Below, piece after piece: positions 25,601 to 36,589 of a stretch of DNA of 64,000 nt (position 1 is the stretch's first letter; each line of letters opens with the position of its first letter). The translations under genes and the position numbers were made by a program. Origin of the DNA: Lytechinus variegatus (taxonomy: Eukaryota; Echinodermata; Echinoidea; Temnopleuroida; Toxopneustidae); assembly GCF_018143015.1 (NCBI RefSeq), contig NC_054742.1, forward strand, positions 59,094,853 to 59,158,852. The letters are read 5' to 3'. Below the pieces are notes generated by a model. The model did not search any database. It was given only the letters and a program-made list of their open reading frames with translations, and was not told where the DNA came from.

Positions 25601-28600
25601 TTCAACAAAAATGCCTAACATGTATGGAATTTATTAAAATTTATGAAAAATCATTTCAAAATTTTGACTCTTGATTTATGAATGAAAATCTTCCTATCTA
25701 TTACAGATGAAAAGATCATGGTCATTTTGTCTGCTTGGATTAGAATCTTGCAGATACAAGTAAGCACAGACAAGGGGCACTGTGCAGACTTAGGGCAATA
25801 CAGCATACATTTTCATGCAGAATGTAAGGATAACCCTTGAAAGCAATTTGTCAAGTTGCAATAGCCACTCAACATCATTTTTTACAGATACCATACCTTT
25901 GCTCCTACTAGTGTGTAAGCGGGCCCTGATCCACACCTTTTGATTCACTTTGTCGGCGGTGAGTTCTTCAACTCGATAGATTTTCCTCTCTGAAATAAAT
26001 CACAGTTTAAAATCTTATTTTGTTTACAATAGCAGGTAGACTACAGTTTATTAACTTTATCATTTCAACTTTAAGCCTAAATGATAGTAGTTGCAGTAAA
26101 ACACTAATTTCGTGAGAAAGTCGATAAAACCAAGGTTAAGTATGACTATATCATCGTGGATCTAGATCTGGTACAGTTACATAAACTGAACTTTGTGAAA
26201 TCATAAAATCTAAGCTGAAATACGATCACACTAAAGATCGCCAACACAGTTAGGCACATGTGGGACAGTGTATTATTATTGCTGGAATAAAGACCTGACA
26301 GAAGTGATCTAATCCACGCTTATTTTGTTTATTTCTCAGCATTCTCATTCATTCATACAAACAGACACTTGGGTGGTCATTATATTAGATTCTGTAAAAA
26401 AGTCTCTAGAGATCGTTACCAGAACTGGAATTCATCTTTAATAATTAACTGTCTTGTTGAGTAGCCCATTTCGTGGGCCATAATGATACAGGGGGCCATT
26501 TCATAAAGCTGTTCGTAAGTTAAGAGCGACTTTAAGAACGACTGGTGATCCTTTCTTACGCCTAAACCATTGCTAATAAGTATACCATTGATCGTAAGAA
26601 AGGATCACCAGTCATTCTTAAAGTTGCTCTTAACTTAAGAACAGCTTTATGAAACAACCACCAGATCTCCCAACAAAAATGGACAGCAAATCTATTTAAA
26701 AACTAAGATTATCTAATAAACAAGAGCTCTGAATAATAATAAAAAACAAAAATCAGATTCCTCTTCCAGATTCAGAATTAATCAGATGTCAGACTAATAT
26801 CCACCATGCTCAATAGAAAGTCACTGTATGCAATTACACATGATTACCATATAGTCTGTACAGTTTTGTATGCAAGTCAATATCACAGTGCAACACTGCA
26901 ATTAATCTCAATGCAATACACATGTAATTACTGTAGTGTACACAATATGATATGAAAAAAAACATACCTATCTTATTCTGTGACTGAATCAGAGGATAAT
27001 TGCCATAACAATTTTCAGCAAAGTCAGCTTCTTCAGCTTTAGATGCTTCAGCCTGCAATTAAGAAAGGGAGTGAGAGCATACAAAATCACAGTGAAGTAT
27101 TGTGAAGTACAAATTAATCACTTTAGAATGTTTGATTTTTTTCAAATGTTCAATAATAAAAGGTTCATAACTAGGGGGCAAATGTTTAGTGTCGTTATCA
27201 GCAAAAAAAAATCTTTTCCTAGAATGGCCCAGCTCTGTTCCAGTGGAATTCAGTTTTCTTATCAGGATCCAGGCTTGTCCCAGGTCCCAAATGAACTCCA
27301 TTTGCTGTCCATAGCTTTTCATAGCTTCCATGACATTTATATTAACTATTTTTACAACAATATGATTTTAATATGATTAATCTATATCATTTTATAGTAT
27401 TCAATATAGTTTCAGCTTTTTTAAATGCACTGAATATTTATCTAATTATAATATCAGCATATAGTTGCATACAAAGTCCACAACTTTCTGTCAATTTTGT
27501 TTAGAATGTTTTTTCTTTCTTCAAATGTTCAATAATAAAAGGTTCATAACTAGGGGGCAAATGTTTAGTGTTGTTATCAGTAAAAAAAAATATCCTTTCC
27601 CAGAATGGCCCAGCTCTGTTCCAGTGGAATTTCAGTTTTCTTATCACGATCCTGGCTTATCCCAGGTCCCAAATGAACTCTATGTACTGTCCATAGCTTT
27701 TTTTTTAGCTTTCATAAATTTAAAGGAAAATGAAATCTTTGGAACAAGACAGCGTGTGTGAAAACAGAAAAATCAAAGAAACAGATCGATGAAAGTTTGA
27801 GAAAAATCGGACAAATAATAAGAAAGTTATCAGCATTTGAATATTGCAGTCACTAATGCTATGGAGATCCTCAAAGTGGCAATGCGGTACTATGTATGAT
27901 GTCACTTGTTAACAACTCTCCCCATTATATATTTCACTTAAATTGCCTCTTTTATCACATCTATCAGTAGATCATGTGTTCTTTCTATAGGAGGGCATGT
28001 AATACAGATTTTAAAGATTACATCATTGATAAAGAGTTTGTATCACCATAAGAAAAAGCAGAAACAGACATTTTGAGGGTATGTGATCCCCTTAAACATT
28101 TAACAACAATGTGATTTTTAAATGATTAAAAAACTTTTCGTTTGTTTTACTTTTAGTACAATAATGCTTACACGTACAATATTTGGGCACTTTAATCTGT
28201 ATCATTTATAGTATTTAATAAAGTGTCAACTTTTTTAAATGCACTGTATATTGATCTCAATATATTATCAGCATTTAGTTGAAGAGAAAATCCGCAACTT
28301 TCTGTCAATTTTGTTTCCCCTAAGGAAAAGTCCTGAGACTGAGGATCCACCCTACAGACAGAAGAAGGATCGCCTACCTGTTGTGCTTTTCTTTCAGACT
28401 TCTTAGCTGCTTTTTCTGCCTCTTTCTGGGCTTTCTTCTGGGCTTTCTTAGAAATTGGTGCATTCCTTAATGGGGTTGAAAGACAAAAATGGAAAGATTT
28501 CAATCAAAATACATTAAAGAAAATTGATTTTCATGATCACAATATCTAACATGAACATTTTACAAGCTAGAGGAACAGAGTAATTGCAAAAAAATTTAAA

Positions 28601-31600
28601 CAACAAATTAACACACTTAATTTTAGATGTATGAAATCTTGAGAAAAAGAAAGGCTTGGAGGGCAAAGGAGAAAGGATCTTCAACGTTGACGAAGTCAAG
28701 TTTAATTGTGGACACAAGCCCGTGAAGATTGTGGCCAGGAAGACCCAACAAGGCCACATTTCATTGTTACACCACGTTCTTCCTTGACAACTTTGATAGC
28801 TTGCGGCAATGCAGCTGGGGAATGCCTCCCACCTTTCCTCGTCTTCAAAAGGAAGAAAAACATGGACAAGTTCTAAGACTGTACACTTCTAGGGACGAGA
28901 GTGCAAATGACCGACAGTGGGTGGAGTAACTAAATGATATTTCAGGACTTCTTCAAGAGTCACTTCACTCCCTTTGTGGATGCAAGAAGGGAAAAGGAAG
29001 AAAGGGTCATCTTGATTTATGACAGACATAGATCATATGAACCCATTAACGTGATAAATATACACGAGAACACGACATCGTATTGTTTCTTCTCCCTGCA
29101 CATACCAGTCATTTTCTTCAGCCCTTGGATGTAGGTATATTTAGCCCGCTAAGTCCCACTACAATGTCACCTGTAGTAGGTATCGCCGCGAACATCCTGG
29201 CAAGGTGATCACGAGGGACCTCCTCACCAAGTTGAATGGAGAATCCTATCTTCGAACCTCGAGCAAGTTTAACTTGCACGCTGGATTCCCGGCAACAGGA
29301 ATTAACCCATTCCATCCAGACAAGATTAATGGAGAGGAAATGTTTTGTCCAGCCAGCCTTGTCAATCCATCAAGTGAGCCTGAGGTAGGCCTGACTAGGG
29401 ACACTGCATCCCATGCAAAGGTAGCTGCATTCCCAATCAATCGACGACCAACTCCCCCAGCAAGGATTCTGCCATCACAAGGAAGCGGAAGTCTCCCGGG
29501 GTAGCGATCACGGAAACACATGTCTACCACAAAATACTTCAGGAATATGCAGTTGATCCTGATGATGATGCTCCTCAAGTTCCGGAAGAGATCCAAACTT
29601 CAAAGAAAGGAAAATGCAAGAAGGACAAACACCAAATGCCAGCAAGTCCAAAGGAGTTTGCTACACCCACTGTCACCCCTGCCCAGTCAGAAATCCCAGG
29701 CATATCTGGAATGAATGATTAATCACAAACATGATGGAAGCTCGTCTTTCGCGAAGACGCACAAAGTGAGGACGAATTCGAGGAAGGTGATGAATCTTCA
29801 AACTGCTGTGTGTGTGAAGCAAGTGTGCCCAAACAGGTGGACAGAGCCCATGTCTTCATCCTTGATTGGGTAAAGTGTGACCATTGCAATCACTGGGTCC
29901 ATCTGCGGTACTGCTGTCACTGGTTCAGAGCACCCAAGTCCTCTGACTGCCCATGCTGCAATGAGAGTTAAAGTTTTTCAAATGTCTCCCTTTCACATTT
30001 CACTATATTTTGCAGTGTTGTCTTTCTTGAGACATGTTTTGTTTGATGTCAATATTTGTGACAGTTTAGTCTATTCTCTCCAACAAAATGGAATCGTCTC
30101 ATTAATTATTATTTGTTTTAAGTTTAAGATATTTCAATAAATACCAATTGTTCTCATATTATGATTTGTATAGTTATAATTACTTTAAATATTGCTTATC
30201 TTAATTGTCATAATTGTTATCATTATTGATATTGTTATTATCTTCCCATCATTTTTGTAGCATTGTTATTGTAATTGAATATCTTTTTTACCCTCAGTAT
30301 TGTATTTGCCATGTTGTTGATTGAAAAGATATACAAGCCTGTGTTACTATTTCATGTTTATGTCTAAATGTGCATTCATAATATAATTTTATTCATGTGC
30401 AAACAAAAAAATGAAGAAAAGGAAAAAGGAAAAGGAAAGAGAAAAAAAGTGAATATAAAATGCTTCTTATAGAAGCCTTCAGTAAAACTGAACATTTTAT
30501 CTCTATTGCATGTTTTTATATGGTCAAAACTGGTGGTTGTTTAATTGATTAGTAGATTGATTGAATTGTTAATTGATTGATTGAATGGATATTTGACTGA
30601 TTGATTGATTTGCTGGTCGATGGATTGATTGAATCGTTGTATGGGGAACTTGGTCGCCAGTGCGAAGTGCGATAATTAAGCTTTTTTGATATATGAACGT
30701 CATACCGGTATGGATACCACTGTTGAAATTTCAATACCAAAATACCGTCATACCAAAAGTTGAAAATATCATACCGGTATTCTCTTCTGTATTGTCGTTT
30801 ATGGGTATTTTTACAGTAAAATTAAGCCAAAACGATAAGTTCTTTGGCTCTCTCCATGTATTTAATGAAATCAGAATCCAATAATCTAACCTCGAAATGA
30901 ATACATCGCCCCTTAACTACCGGTACTGTCTGAGCTCCGCTAGCCACTGCATAAGGCCTCGGCCCCACCGCTACATACATGGGGTGCATGTCAGCTCAGC
31001 TCCATGCACTAGTGTACACAGCTACAGTAAACAACGAAGTCGATCGAGACGGAGAGCATTTCATGAAGAGTTTTTTTCAGTGGTTTCAACAACTAATTTG
31101 CTTTCCGCCAATCACATGCGAGGGTTTCCTATGTAGCTTGTAACATCCCTCTACAGACTACACAAACAAAATCACTGACAAAACTCTTTTTGAAACACTC
31201 CCTAGCCTGCCTTTTGACCACGTGGTGTATATTGCTGGCTTCAACAAAGTATCAACATTGGCTAGGGCGCCGTTGACAGACAAACCACAGGCATGACAGG
31301 GATTAACAATAACACTTGTTTTTTCTTTATGCAATTTTTTTTTTCTTGGACTGCTCTTAACTTGCATCAATTGGAATGTCCACTTGGACTCGGTTGCTAC
31401 GCTCCCTCGCATACCACCCCAACCCCCCGTTTATTTTATAAAAAGCTGGATCCGCCACTGGCACTGGGCAAGTGCGGTACGAAGAAATCGGCCGGTAAAT
31501 ATATCGATTTGCCATATTCCTAATTTTCATATTTTTAATTTGAAATAGCTAGTGCGATTTTTTCCTGAATTTGTCGTCTCTTAATGTGCCCCCCTTTTAA

Positions 31601-31893
31601 ACATTGAATTAAAGGTGTCCGGCAATACGAATTTTACGATACGCCATACGGTATACTACTTTACTAGCAACGGCGGTACCCTACCGGCCGGGCCTACGCC
31701 TACCGGCATGACCGGGCCGCGAGCCACTCCCATCGATCCGATCCAGGCCATTGACATTGTTTTGACATTGCGCTGTTCAGTATTAATGACAAAGTAAATA
31801 TAAGCGAATAAAGGGAGAAAGAGAGACAATTTTCACGATGAGACATAACGCAGACTATACTTACCCTTCATTATTTCCCTCGTTGTCTGCCAT
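16660..31893 (-). CDS. DARS1: Aspartyl-tRNA synthetase, cytoplasmic; complete 14-exon gene
   Basis: Class II aminoacyl-tRNA synthetase that charges cytosolic tRNA(Asp); in animals it belongs to the multisynthetase complex. Coding exons in order: 31893-31865, 28465-28378, 27052-26968, 25989-25897, 25137-25035, 24561-24459, 23974-23831, 23437-23326, 22172-22038, 20955-20864, 19626-19424, 18504-18381, 17233-17122, 16823-16660. All junctions are AG/GT and phases close exactly to 528 codons plus TGA; human is 501, the difference mostly N-terminal. The start [10 protein letters not shown] leads into a Lys/Ala/Glu-rich helix typical of the eukaryotic N-terminal extension. The OB-fold anticodon-binding domain spans about residues 68-165. 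The catalytic core has ASEGGANVF, the aspartate-site loop QSPQLYKQ, motif 2 ([11 protein letters not shown], about 299-309) and motif 3 ([15 protein letters not shown], 489-503), ending PRDPKRLTP. No disabling change is seen. Introns hold a transposase relic, SINEs, MITEs and a decayed exon copy. Confidence 0.97.
17428..18012. mobile_element. Foldback MITE family A, copy 1 (DARS1 intron 12)
   Basis: Starts TAAAGGTCAAATCCACCC and ends with the approximate inverse (GGGGTGGTCTTGCC). The two halves are long inverted repeats; for example ATCAAACTAG...GCTGAAAATTTCATC on the left mirrors GATGAAATTTTCAGTGTTATGC on the right. Three other copies lie at 32947, 40114 and 47588. Confidence 0.8.
18700..18862 (-). 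repeat. tRNA-derived SINE fragment, DARS1 intron 11
   Basis: Same family as the RAB8 intron 4 SINE. Shares CTCACCTGGGTTGAGTGCAG, TTGCTGAAGGA, CAAACCCACAACCCTCTGTT and CACTGGGCCACAATACTCCG (plus-strand reading). The 3' tail is missing. Confidence 0.72.
19203..19397. mobile_element. hAT-like non-autonomous element in DARS1 intron 11
   Basis: An 8-bp direct repeat TTACAACT flanks the segment (19203-19210 and 19390-19397). Ends are imperfectly inverted: GGTGGCAGATACAG on the left, against TCAGTGGTGGATCCAG from the right. The interior near the right end carries GGGCCCCC, the kind of G/C run seen beside related termini in this window. Confidence 0.6.
19898..20295. mobile_element. Inverted-repeat element with CAGGGTTCCCA ends, DARS1 intron 10
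   Basis: The left end is CAGGGTTCCCAACTTTTC and the right end is GGGCTGGGAACCCTG, giving an 11-base terminal inverted repeat CAGGGTTCCCA with one mismatch. The interior repeats TTCCCTGA and TTTTTCCTGA many times. CAGGG ends suggest hAT, but the flanking 8 bp do not match, so no target duplication is claimed. Confidence 0.6.
20404..20710. repeat. Probable dispersed repeat, DARS1 intron 10
   Basis: Starts with an ATTATTACT-rich stretch, followed by GTGCTTTTCCCATTAGGCCC and a mixed-composition body (AGCTCTAGGATTTTGAAGCC, TTCTGTCACCGGCTAATGTA). The tail-plus-body design looks like a SINE or LINE 3' end, but no second copy is in the window. Confidence 0.4.
21580..21745. mobile_element. Inverted-repeat MITE in DARS1 intron 9
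   Basis: Left AGGGTGTTTCTTGGAAATTG, right TTTTCAATGAAACACCCCTC. The interior mirrors CAAATTGTCAGCTC with GAGCTGACAATTGAG. A related stretch with AGGTGTTTCACAAAG / TTTGTGAAACACC follows at about 21908-21955. Confidence 0.68.
22810..22935 (-). pseudogene. Decayed copy of the intron 8/exon 9 boundary of DARS1
   Basis: Inside DARS1 intron 8, about 700 bp upstream of true exon 9 in transcript order, lies a second copy of the intron tail, acceptor (TATACAG) and first ~50-60 coding bases of exon 9. The true exon reads [14 protein letters not shown]; the copy reads [15 protein letters not shown]. The intronic half is similar too: both share GCTGTATAAAG, GGAATAAATG, AATATCTGTT and CTCTGGGGTG or a close variant. 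The conserved Glu of the synthetase flipping loop is changed to Lys. No matching donor was found at the expected place, so it looks non-functional. Confidence 0.7.
26491..26662. mobile_element. Hairpin MITE family B, copy 1 (DARS1 intron 3)
   Basis: Near-perfect inverted repeat. The left arm has TTTCATAAAGCTGTTCGTAA, ACTGGTGATCC and TTTCTTACG. The right arm is their inverse ending CAGCTTTATGAAAC. The loop is about 30 bp. A second copy is at 49321. Confidence 0.85.
27126..28325. repeat. Intronic segmental duplications in DARS1 intron 2
   Basis: 27126-27318 is repeated at 27501-27702 (shared TTCAATAATAAAAGGTTCAT, AACTAGGGGGCAAATG, AATGGCCCAGCTCTGTTCCA). 27340-27515 is repeated at about 28100-28325 (AATGCACTG, TATCAGCAT, CACAACTTTCTGTCAATTTT or close variants). 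Both are direct and moderately diverged. Confidence 0.82.
28660..29970 (+). pseudogene. Decayed pogo/Tigger-like DDE transposase with a C-terminal zinc-finger remnant
   Basis: Lies antisense in DARS1 intron 1. Conceptual translation across shifting frames gives, in order, [12 protein letters not shown] (first catalytic Asp region), a KPVKIVA segment, [30 protein letters not shown] (second Asp block) and PLDVGIF (third Asp). A region with [11 protein letters not shown] follows, then a cysteine/histidine-rich stretch (CCVCEASVP, later [11 protein letters not shown] and DCPCCNE) like a PHD- or RING-type finger. Several stops and frameshifts interrupt it and no single long frame remains. The order matches DDE_1-family (pogo/Tigger/Jerky-like) transposases. 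Terminal inverted repeats were not identified. Confidence 0.75.
30541..30635. repeat. Degenerate GATT-rich simple repeat, DARS1 intron 1
   Basis: Repeated TTGATTGATTGAATGGAT-like words with drift. Confidence 0.75.
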
Positions 31894-32946
31894 AATGATG
31901 AAATGAGCCAGTACAGCGTTTTTCAATCCAGAATTTCAGCGACACACGTCCACAGTTCCACGTGAAGAAGAAAAAAACTGCAAGTACATACGGTGCAGTC
32001 AAAATGCAAAATTTAAAAGGAAAAATAGACCCCTGATTTGCTGACAGGGCTGAAGGTTTTTAGAGAATTAAGAGTCTTCCCAAGAGTCTTCCCGGGAGTC
32101 TTCATAACAAATATAGCCTAATATTGTTATTTTTATGCATTTCTAATATTTGATAGAGGTAGCACCATTTATTATTTCAAATCAGTAAACGTATTTTCTC
32201 AGCAAAACTAGACAACATCAGAGAGTCCCCCATACATGCCCCATATACCCAATCCACCTTGACACTCACCAATGATTCACTATCCCCCAAAATAAATAGC
32301 AACCCCCAAGGCAGGAGAAGAATGCAAAGAAAGTGAGAAAAAAATCCCAAGGCTAAGTGCATTCACTCACTTTAGTTATCGCTCTCTTGCATAAACATCT
32401 CTACAAGAGATGCAGCACCGTTTATTAGCTCAAACAAAGTTTTTCAGCGAAACAAGCCAATAATAGTCCCCCATACCCAGCCCACCCCAGGCCGATGCAC
32501 CTTGACACTTCAAAACTGATTCATTATATCACAAAAATACAACAACAGCCCCTAAAGCAGGAAAAGAGTGCAAAGAAAGTGGAAAACACTGATCCCAAGG
32601 GCTTGCGGTATGCACACTCACTCCGGAACTAACTTCACTTATCACTCTTGCATGTAATTCTCTTCACCAATCATACATCTTCACAAAAGATTTCATATTT
32701 TATTTGTTTTAATTTCTAAATACTCCTGGCTATTTGAATTTTCTCTTGTATTAAATGGTTTCAGCCTATATACTAAATTTCTTCTAATGATCATCAAGAG
32801 GATCAATGGGCATAAAGCCCAGGAGGGGGATGCATACCCCCCAAAATTATAGAGGTCTTAAATTTTATGATAATAAAAACAAATGCTTAATTCATTCAGA
32901 ACAGGTCCATCTATCCATAAATTTTTGAAACATATTTTGTGAAGTG

Positions 32947-33562
32947 TTTAAAAGAAAAGTCCACCCTAACAAAAAGATGATTTTAATTAAAAGAGAAAAA
33001 TCCAACAAGCATAATAGAGACCAATGACGTCATCCACTCACTATTTCTTTGGTATTTTATTGTATGAAAAATTTTCTTCTCATTGTCAAGTATAACAACA
33101 ATCAGTAGCGAACCGTGACCCGGAGGAGACAAAGCATTGGGGGGGGGGGCACTGCATTGTTTGTGAACAATGCCGTGCCCCCCAATGCTTTGTCTCCTCG
33201 GGGTCACGGTCCGCCACTGACAACAATTTATTCCTCCCTGAACATGTGGAATTAGCATTGCTTAATACTATATGGTTCAGTCAAGTTGGTCCTTATTGTC
33301 AAATATGTAAAAAAAATGAAATATTGTGTAGTTCAAACAATAAACAACAAAAGAAATAGTGAGTGAAGGACATAATCGACTGTCTCATTTGGATGTCACT
33401 GAATTGTGCATATCACTGTTTTATGAAAAATAGGCGAAACTATAAAATGTCATAACTTTCTAATTTTACATCTGATTTTGATGAAAATTTCAGCGTTATG
33501 TTAGCTGGATTTTTTTCTATTCATTCAAATTAACATTTTTCTGGGGTGGACTTGATCTTAAG
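32947..33562. mobile_element. Foldback MITE family A, copy 2, interrupted by a hairpin MITE
   Basis: Left end AAAAGTCCACCCTAAC, right end GGGGTGGACTTGATCTTAA. It is split by the 117-bp hAT-type hairpin. Without the insert and its duplicated 8 bp it is about 490 bp. Shares AACTTGACTGAACCATATAG-type internal blocks with copies 1 and 4 (here on the complementary sense). Confidence 0.8.
33103..33219. mobile_element. 117-bp hairpin MITE (hAT type) with exact 8-bp target duplication
   Basis: A near-complete inverted repeat. The left arm begins CAGTAGCGAACCGTGACCC and the right arm, reverse-complemented, begins CAGTGGCGGACCGTGACCC. The arms continue through GGAGACAAAGCATTGGGG to a short loop. It is flanked on both sides by ACAACAAT (33095-33102 and 33220-33227). 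The 8-bp duplication and CAG...CTG ends fit the hAT superfamily. It is inserted inside a copy of the ~500-bp foldback MITE. Confidence 0.93.
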
Positions 33563-36293
33563 AGAAAGGCTGGCCATCTGAGATGTTAATTGGCCTGCGA
33601 ACAACTCAATGTGGGCCGATGTTATTTGGCTACTTTTACATCTACCGTAGATATTGCCTAAGCACACAACACACACACAGACACTATATTACAAATCCCA
33701 TTGGTATGGTTTAGAACTCACACATCATCATAGTATTTGCATAAAGTAAAAAAAGGTTACATTTCTTCTATAATCCTTCCCTGAATTCACACCTCTGCAC
33801 TATACTCAAAAGTATCTCTCTGACCAGTATGTTTTTACTCTTGATTTTCTCAAACAAGATATCAAGCAAAAAAACAACTACTTGACTATGAATCTGATCT
33901 CAGCTTGAGAGGGCCAATTTGACTGATCAAATAAAGCCCCCCCCCAGACCTCAGCCACTGACTACATGATGCTGAAAATTGTGATTCCCCCAGGCACTGT
34001 CGGCCTATAGGGCTGATAATGATATCTACTTCAGCACAAATATTGATTTACAACAATCAATTATCTATCCTACATACTTATTGCTTCATAACGGGAGCAT
34101 TTCACGAAACCCAATAGTGATTTTCACTGACTACTGTTACATGGTATTTACCAAATCCTTGCATCTGATTGGCTTAGAACAAAATGGTCAATAGAAAATC
34201 TAGATGTTAAGATGCTTCGTAGAATAATTCTTTGGTTCAATGCATTAGGGGAAAGGTTAACCAACTAAATTATTCACAAATTTTTCAAAGTACTCCACTC
34301 CTTTCCAATCCGACTTTTTGAAATGAATCATTCACATTTTTGCCAATTTGCATTTATTTTGTCAGCCTAACTCAAGATAATCTGATAAATAAATTAATAT
34401 AGGATGAAAATAGTGCAAACAGGCACACAAAATTCCCACCAACACCAAAACAAAAAACAAATCGCAGCACCATATCATAAAATAATATCACACATGTATT
34501 TTTGCATTTGAGCTCTTTAAACATTGTTGTGATTTGCAATGGCTGTATATCACAACGCCATGTAACCAAAAAGCAACCCATGTCCAAAAACAATGCACAA
34601 TTTACAAGTAATTTGTCAGCTTCGTCTCCGATGACTTATTGCTTGCTCTTGCATCCTCAATTCTCAAGCCCCAATCCAATTCTTGCCAAAAAATGATGAA
34701 AAATTCGGAGTAGAAAAAAATATGAAAGAAATATGTTGTAATCTTTTTTATTTGTAAGAAAGACAATTATACATGTAACTATGTTCATCAATACATGTGC
34801 AATGTCTTACAATGAAAATGACAAGCTCTCAATTTGATAATGCGAATAAGTAAATTTATGAGCAAAAGACTATGATACATGATGATTATAACAGAATGGT
34901 ATCACCCCGTTTTGCATTTGGATGATTATGAGTTATTTGGAAATTATATACTCTTACAATTCAAAATATAAAATGGTGATATGGATCTTTTCAAAATGAT
35001 TGGCTGATATACGTATGTGACCAGTCATTTGATTTGGTAATGAATTGTAGTAATGACTTGTTCTATCGACCAGTCATTGTTTCAAGATGAGGATGGTTTA
35101 TGAAATACCCAAGAATCCAAATCACTATCTTATAAAACATAAACATGTCATACACATCATTTTGTTCAGCATTAGAATGATTACATCCATTTGTAACCTT
35201 TGAAATAGTCCAAATCCCCTCTGCTTTGTCTTTGGGTGGTAGAACTGTTCCAAAGATACCTTGGGTGTGCCACTCTAGCTAATACCCAAGATGAATTGTA
35301 TTATTTGTATTATTAGACACTGATGTAAATGCTCTTTTGTGCAGTGTCCAATTATTCCAATTCATAAGAGATGTTATTTATTTGTTATCAATAATGGCAA
35401 CTGTGAGCATTTCAGTAAAATCTACCAACTTTCTTTTAATAAAAAAAGTTTCATCATCAATCAGGAAGTTGCAGGCCTTTTCATGGAGATAATCAACATG
35501 AAAAAAAATAATAATTACATGCATGATATATATAGACAGGCAGTGAACTAAATCAAATCCACATTTATGCTCAAAATTGTTTGTTTGCCGTATTTATTTT
35601 GTATGAAATGAAACATTTCCTAGATCTATTATGGATATTGAGGGTTGCTAAAACACAATTGTCTTCTGCTGTAAATATGAAAATATTTTACTACACAATT
35701 TACTTATTTTTATCAACTTCATTTGTAGAAAAAATAGAAAAGTCCAGAAAAACGGTCTGAATTTATGGTAAACAGGCAAATTTATTTCTTGGGGTCAAAT
35801 TTGAATAAAAAAATGAAAGTCTGCAAATTTTCTAAGGTCAAATCAGTAACGGCAAACAAACAATTTACTGTTAGGTCTTACTAAAGATACATTTGAAGCC
35901 ACAATTATTAAGTTGTAGATTTCTTACATACCTATAATAATGGTAGGTAGTTTAAATGTCACAAAAAAGCATATACATGCTGTTTCTCATTTGCACAAAA
36001 TACAAATTGGCGACAGTAAACTGTACTTCATGAAAATCATTGAAATGCCTCGGTTACTCATGTTACATAATTTGTTCATGCATTTAATGAAAGAGGACCT
36101 ATTCATTTACAACAATTAACATACCCTTTTCTCATCACTGATATTGAGTCACAAACTACGTACCTGCAAACGTGAGTTTGCAAATAGTGACAAGAATATT
36201 GGTAACATTTGTCTAAGGACATACATATTTCTAATAACATCTTCATGAATCAATACTCGATACATTAATAAGTATATTTCATGATGGAACAGG

Positions 36294-36429
36294 GGGGCGT
36301 TACATGAAAGTTGTCAGCACCAGGGAAGTGACATCCTTTCTTTTGATTGGCTGAGAAACACTAGCCCTGACTGTTACTATGGTAACTGTCGGAAAAAGAC
36401 AGCTGACAACTTCCATGAAACGTACCCAG
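36294..36429. mobile_element. Short inverted-repeat MITE between DARS1 and RAB8
   Basis: Left GGCGTTACATGAAAGTTGTC mirrored by GACAACTTCCATGAAACGTA on the right, with GATTGGCTGAG and GTTACTATGGTAACTGTC inside. Directly abuts the next element at 36428. Confidence 0.65.
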
Positions 36430-36589
36430 GGCTCCGTAACACAAAGATTAATGATCAGTCACTAAATGAACTGACCAATCAAGATCAATGTTACACGCGC
36501 ATTTGACGCGAGATACTGACCAGGAACCAATCAGAAGTGTTCTTTCATATTAGCTACTCATCGCTAATCTTTGTGTGACGGAACCCAGG
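36428..36589. mobile_element. MITE family C, copy 3 (AACACAAAG type)
   Basis: Left end GGGCTCCGTAACACAAAGAT, right end GCTAATCTTTGTGTGACGGA. The interior has the blocks TCAAGATCAATG and AACCAATCAGAA shared, in one or other orientation, with copies at 6341 and 45626. Confidence 0.72.
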
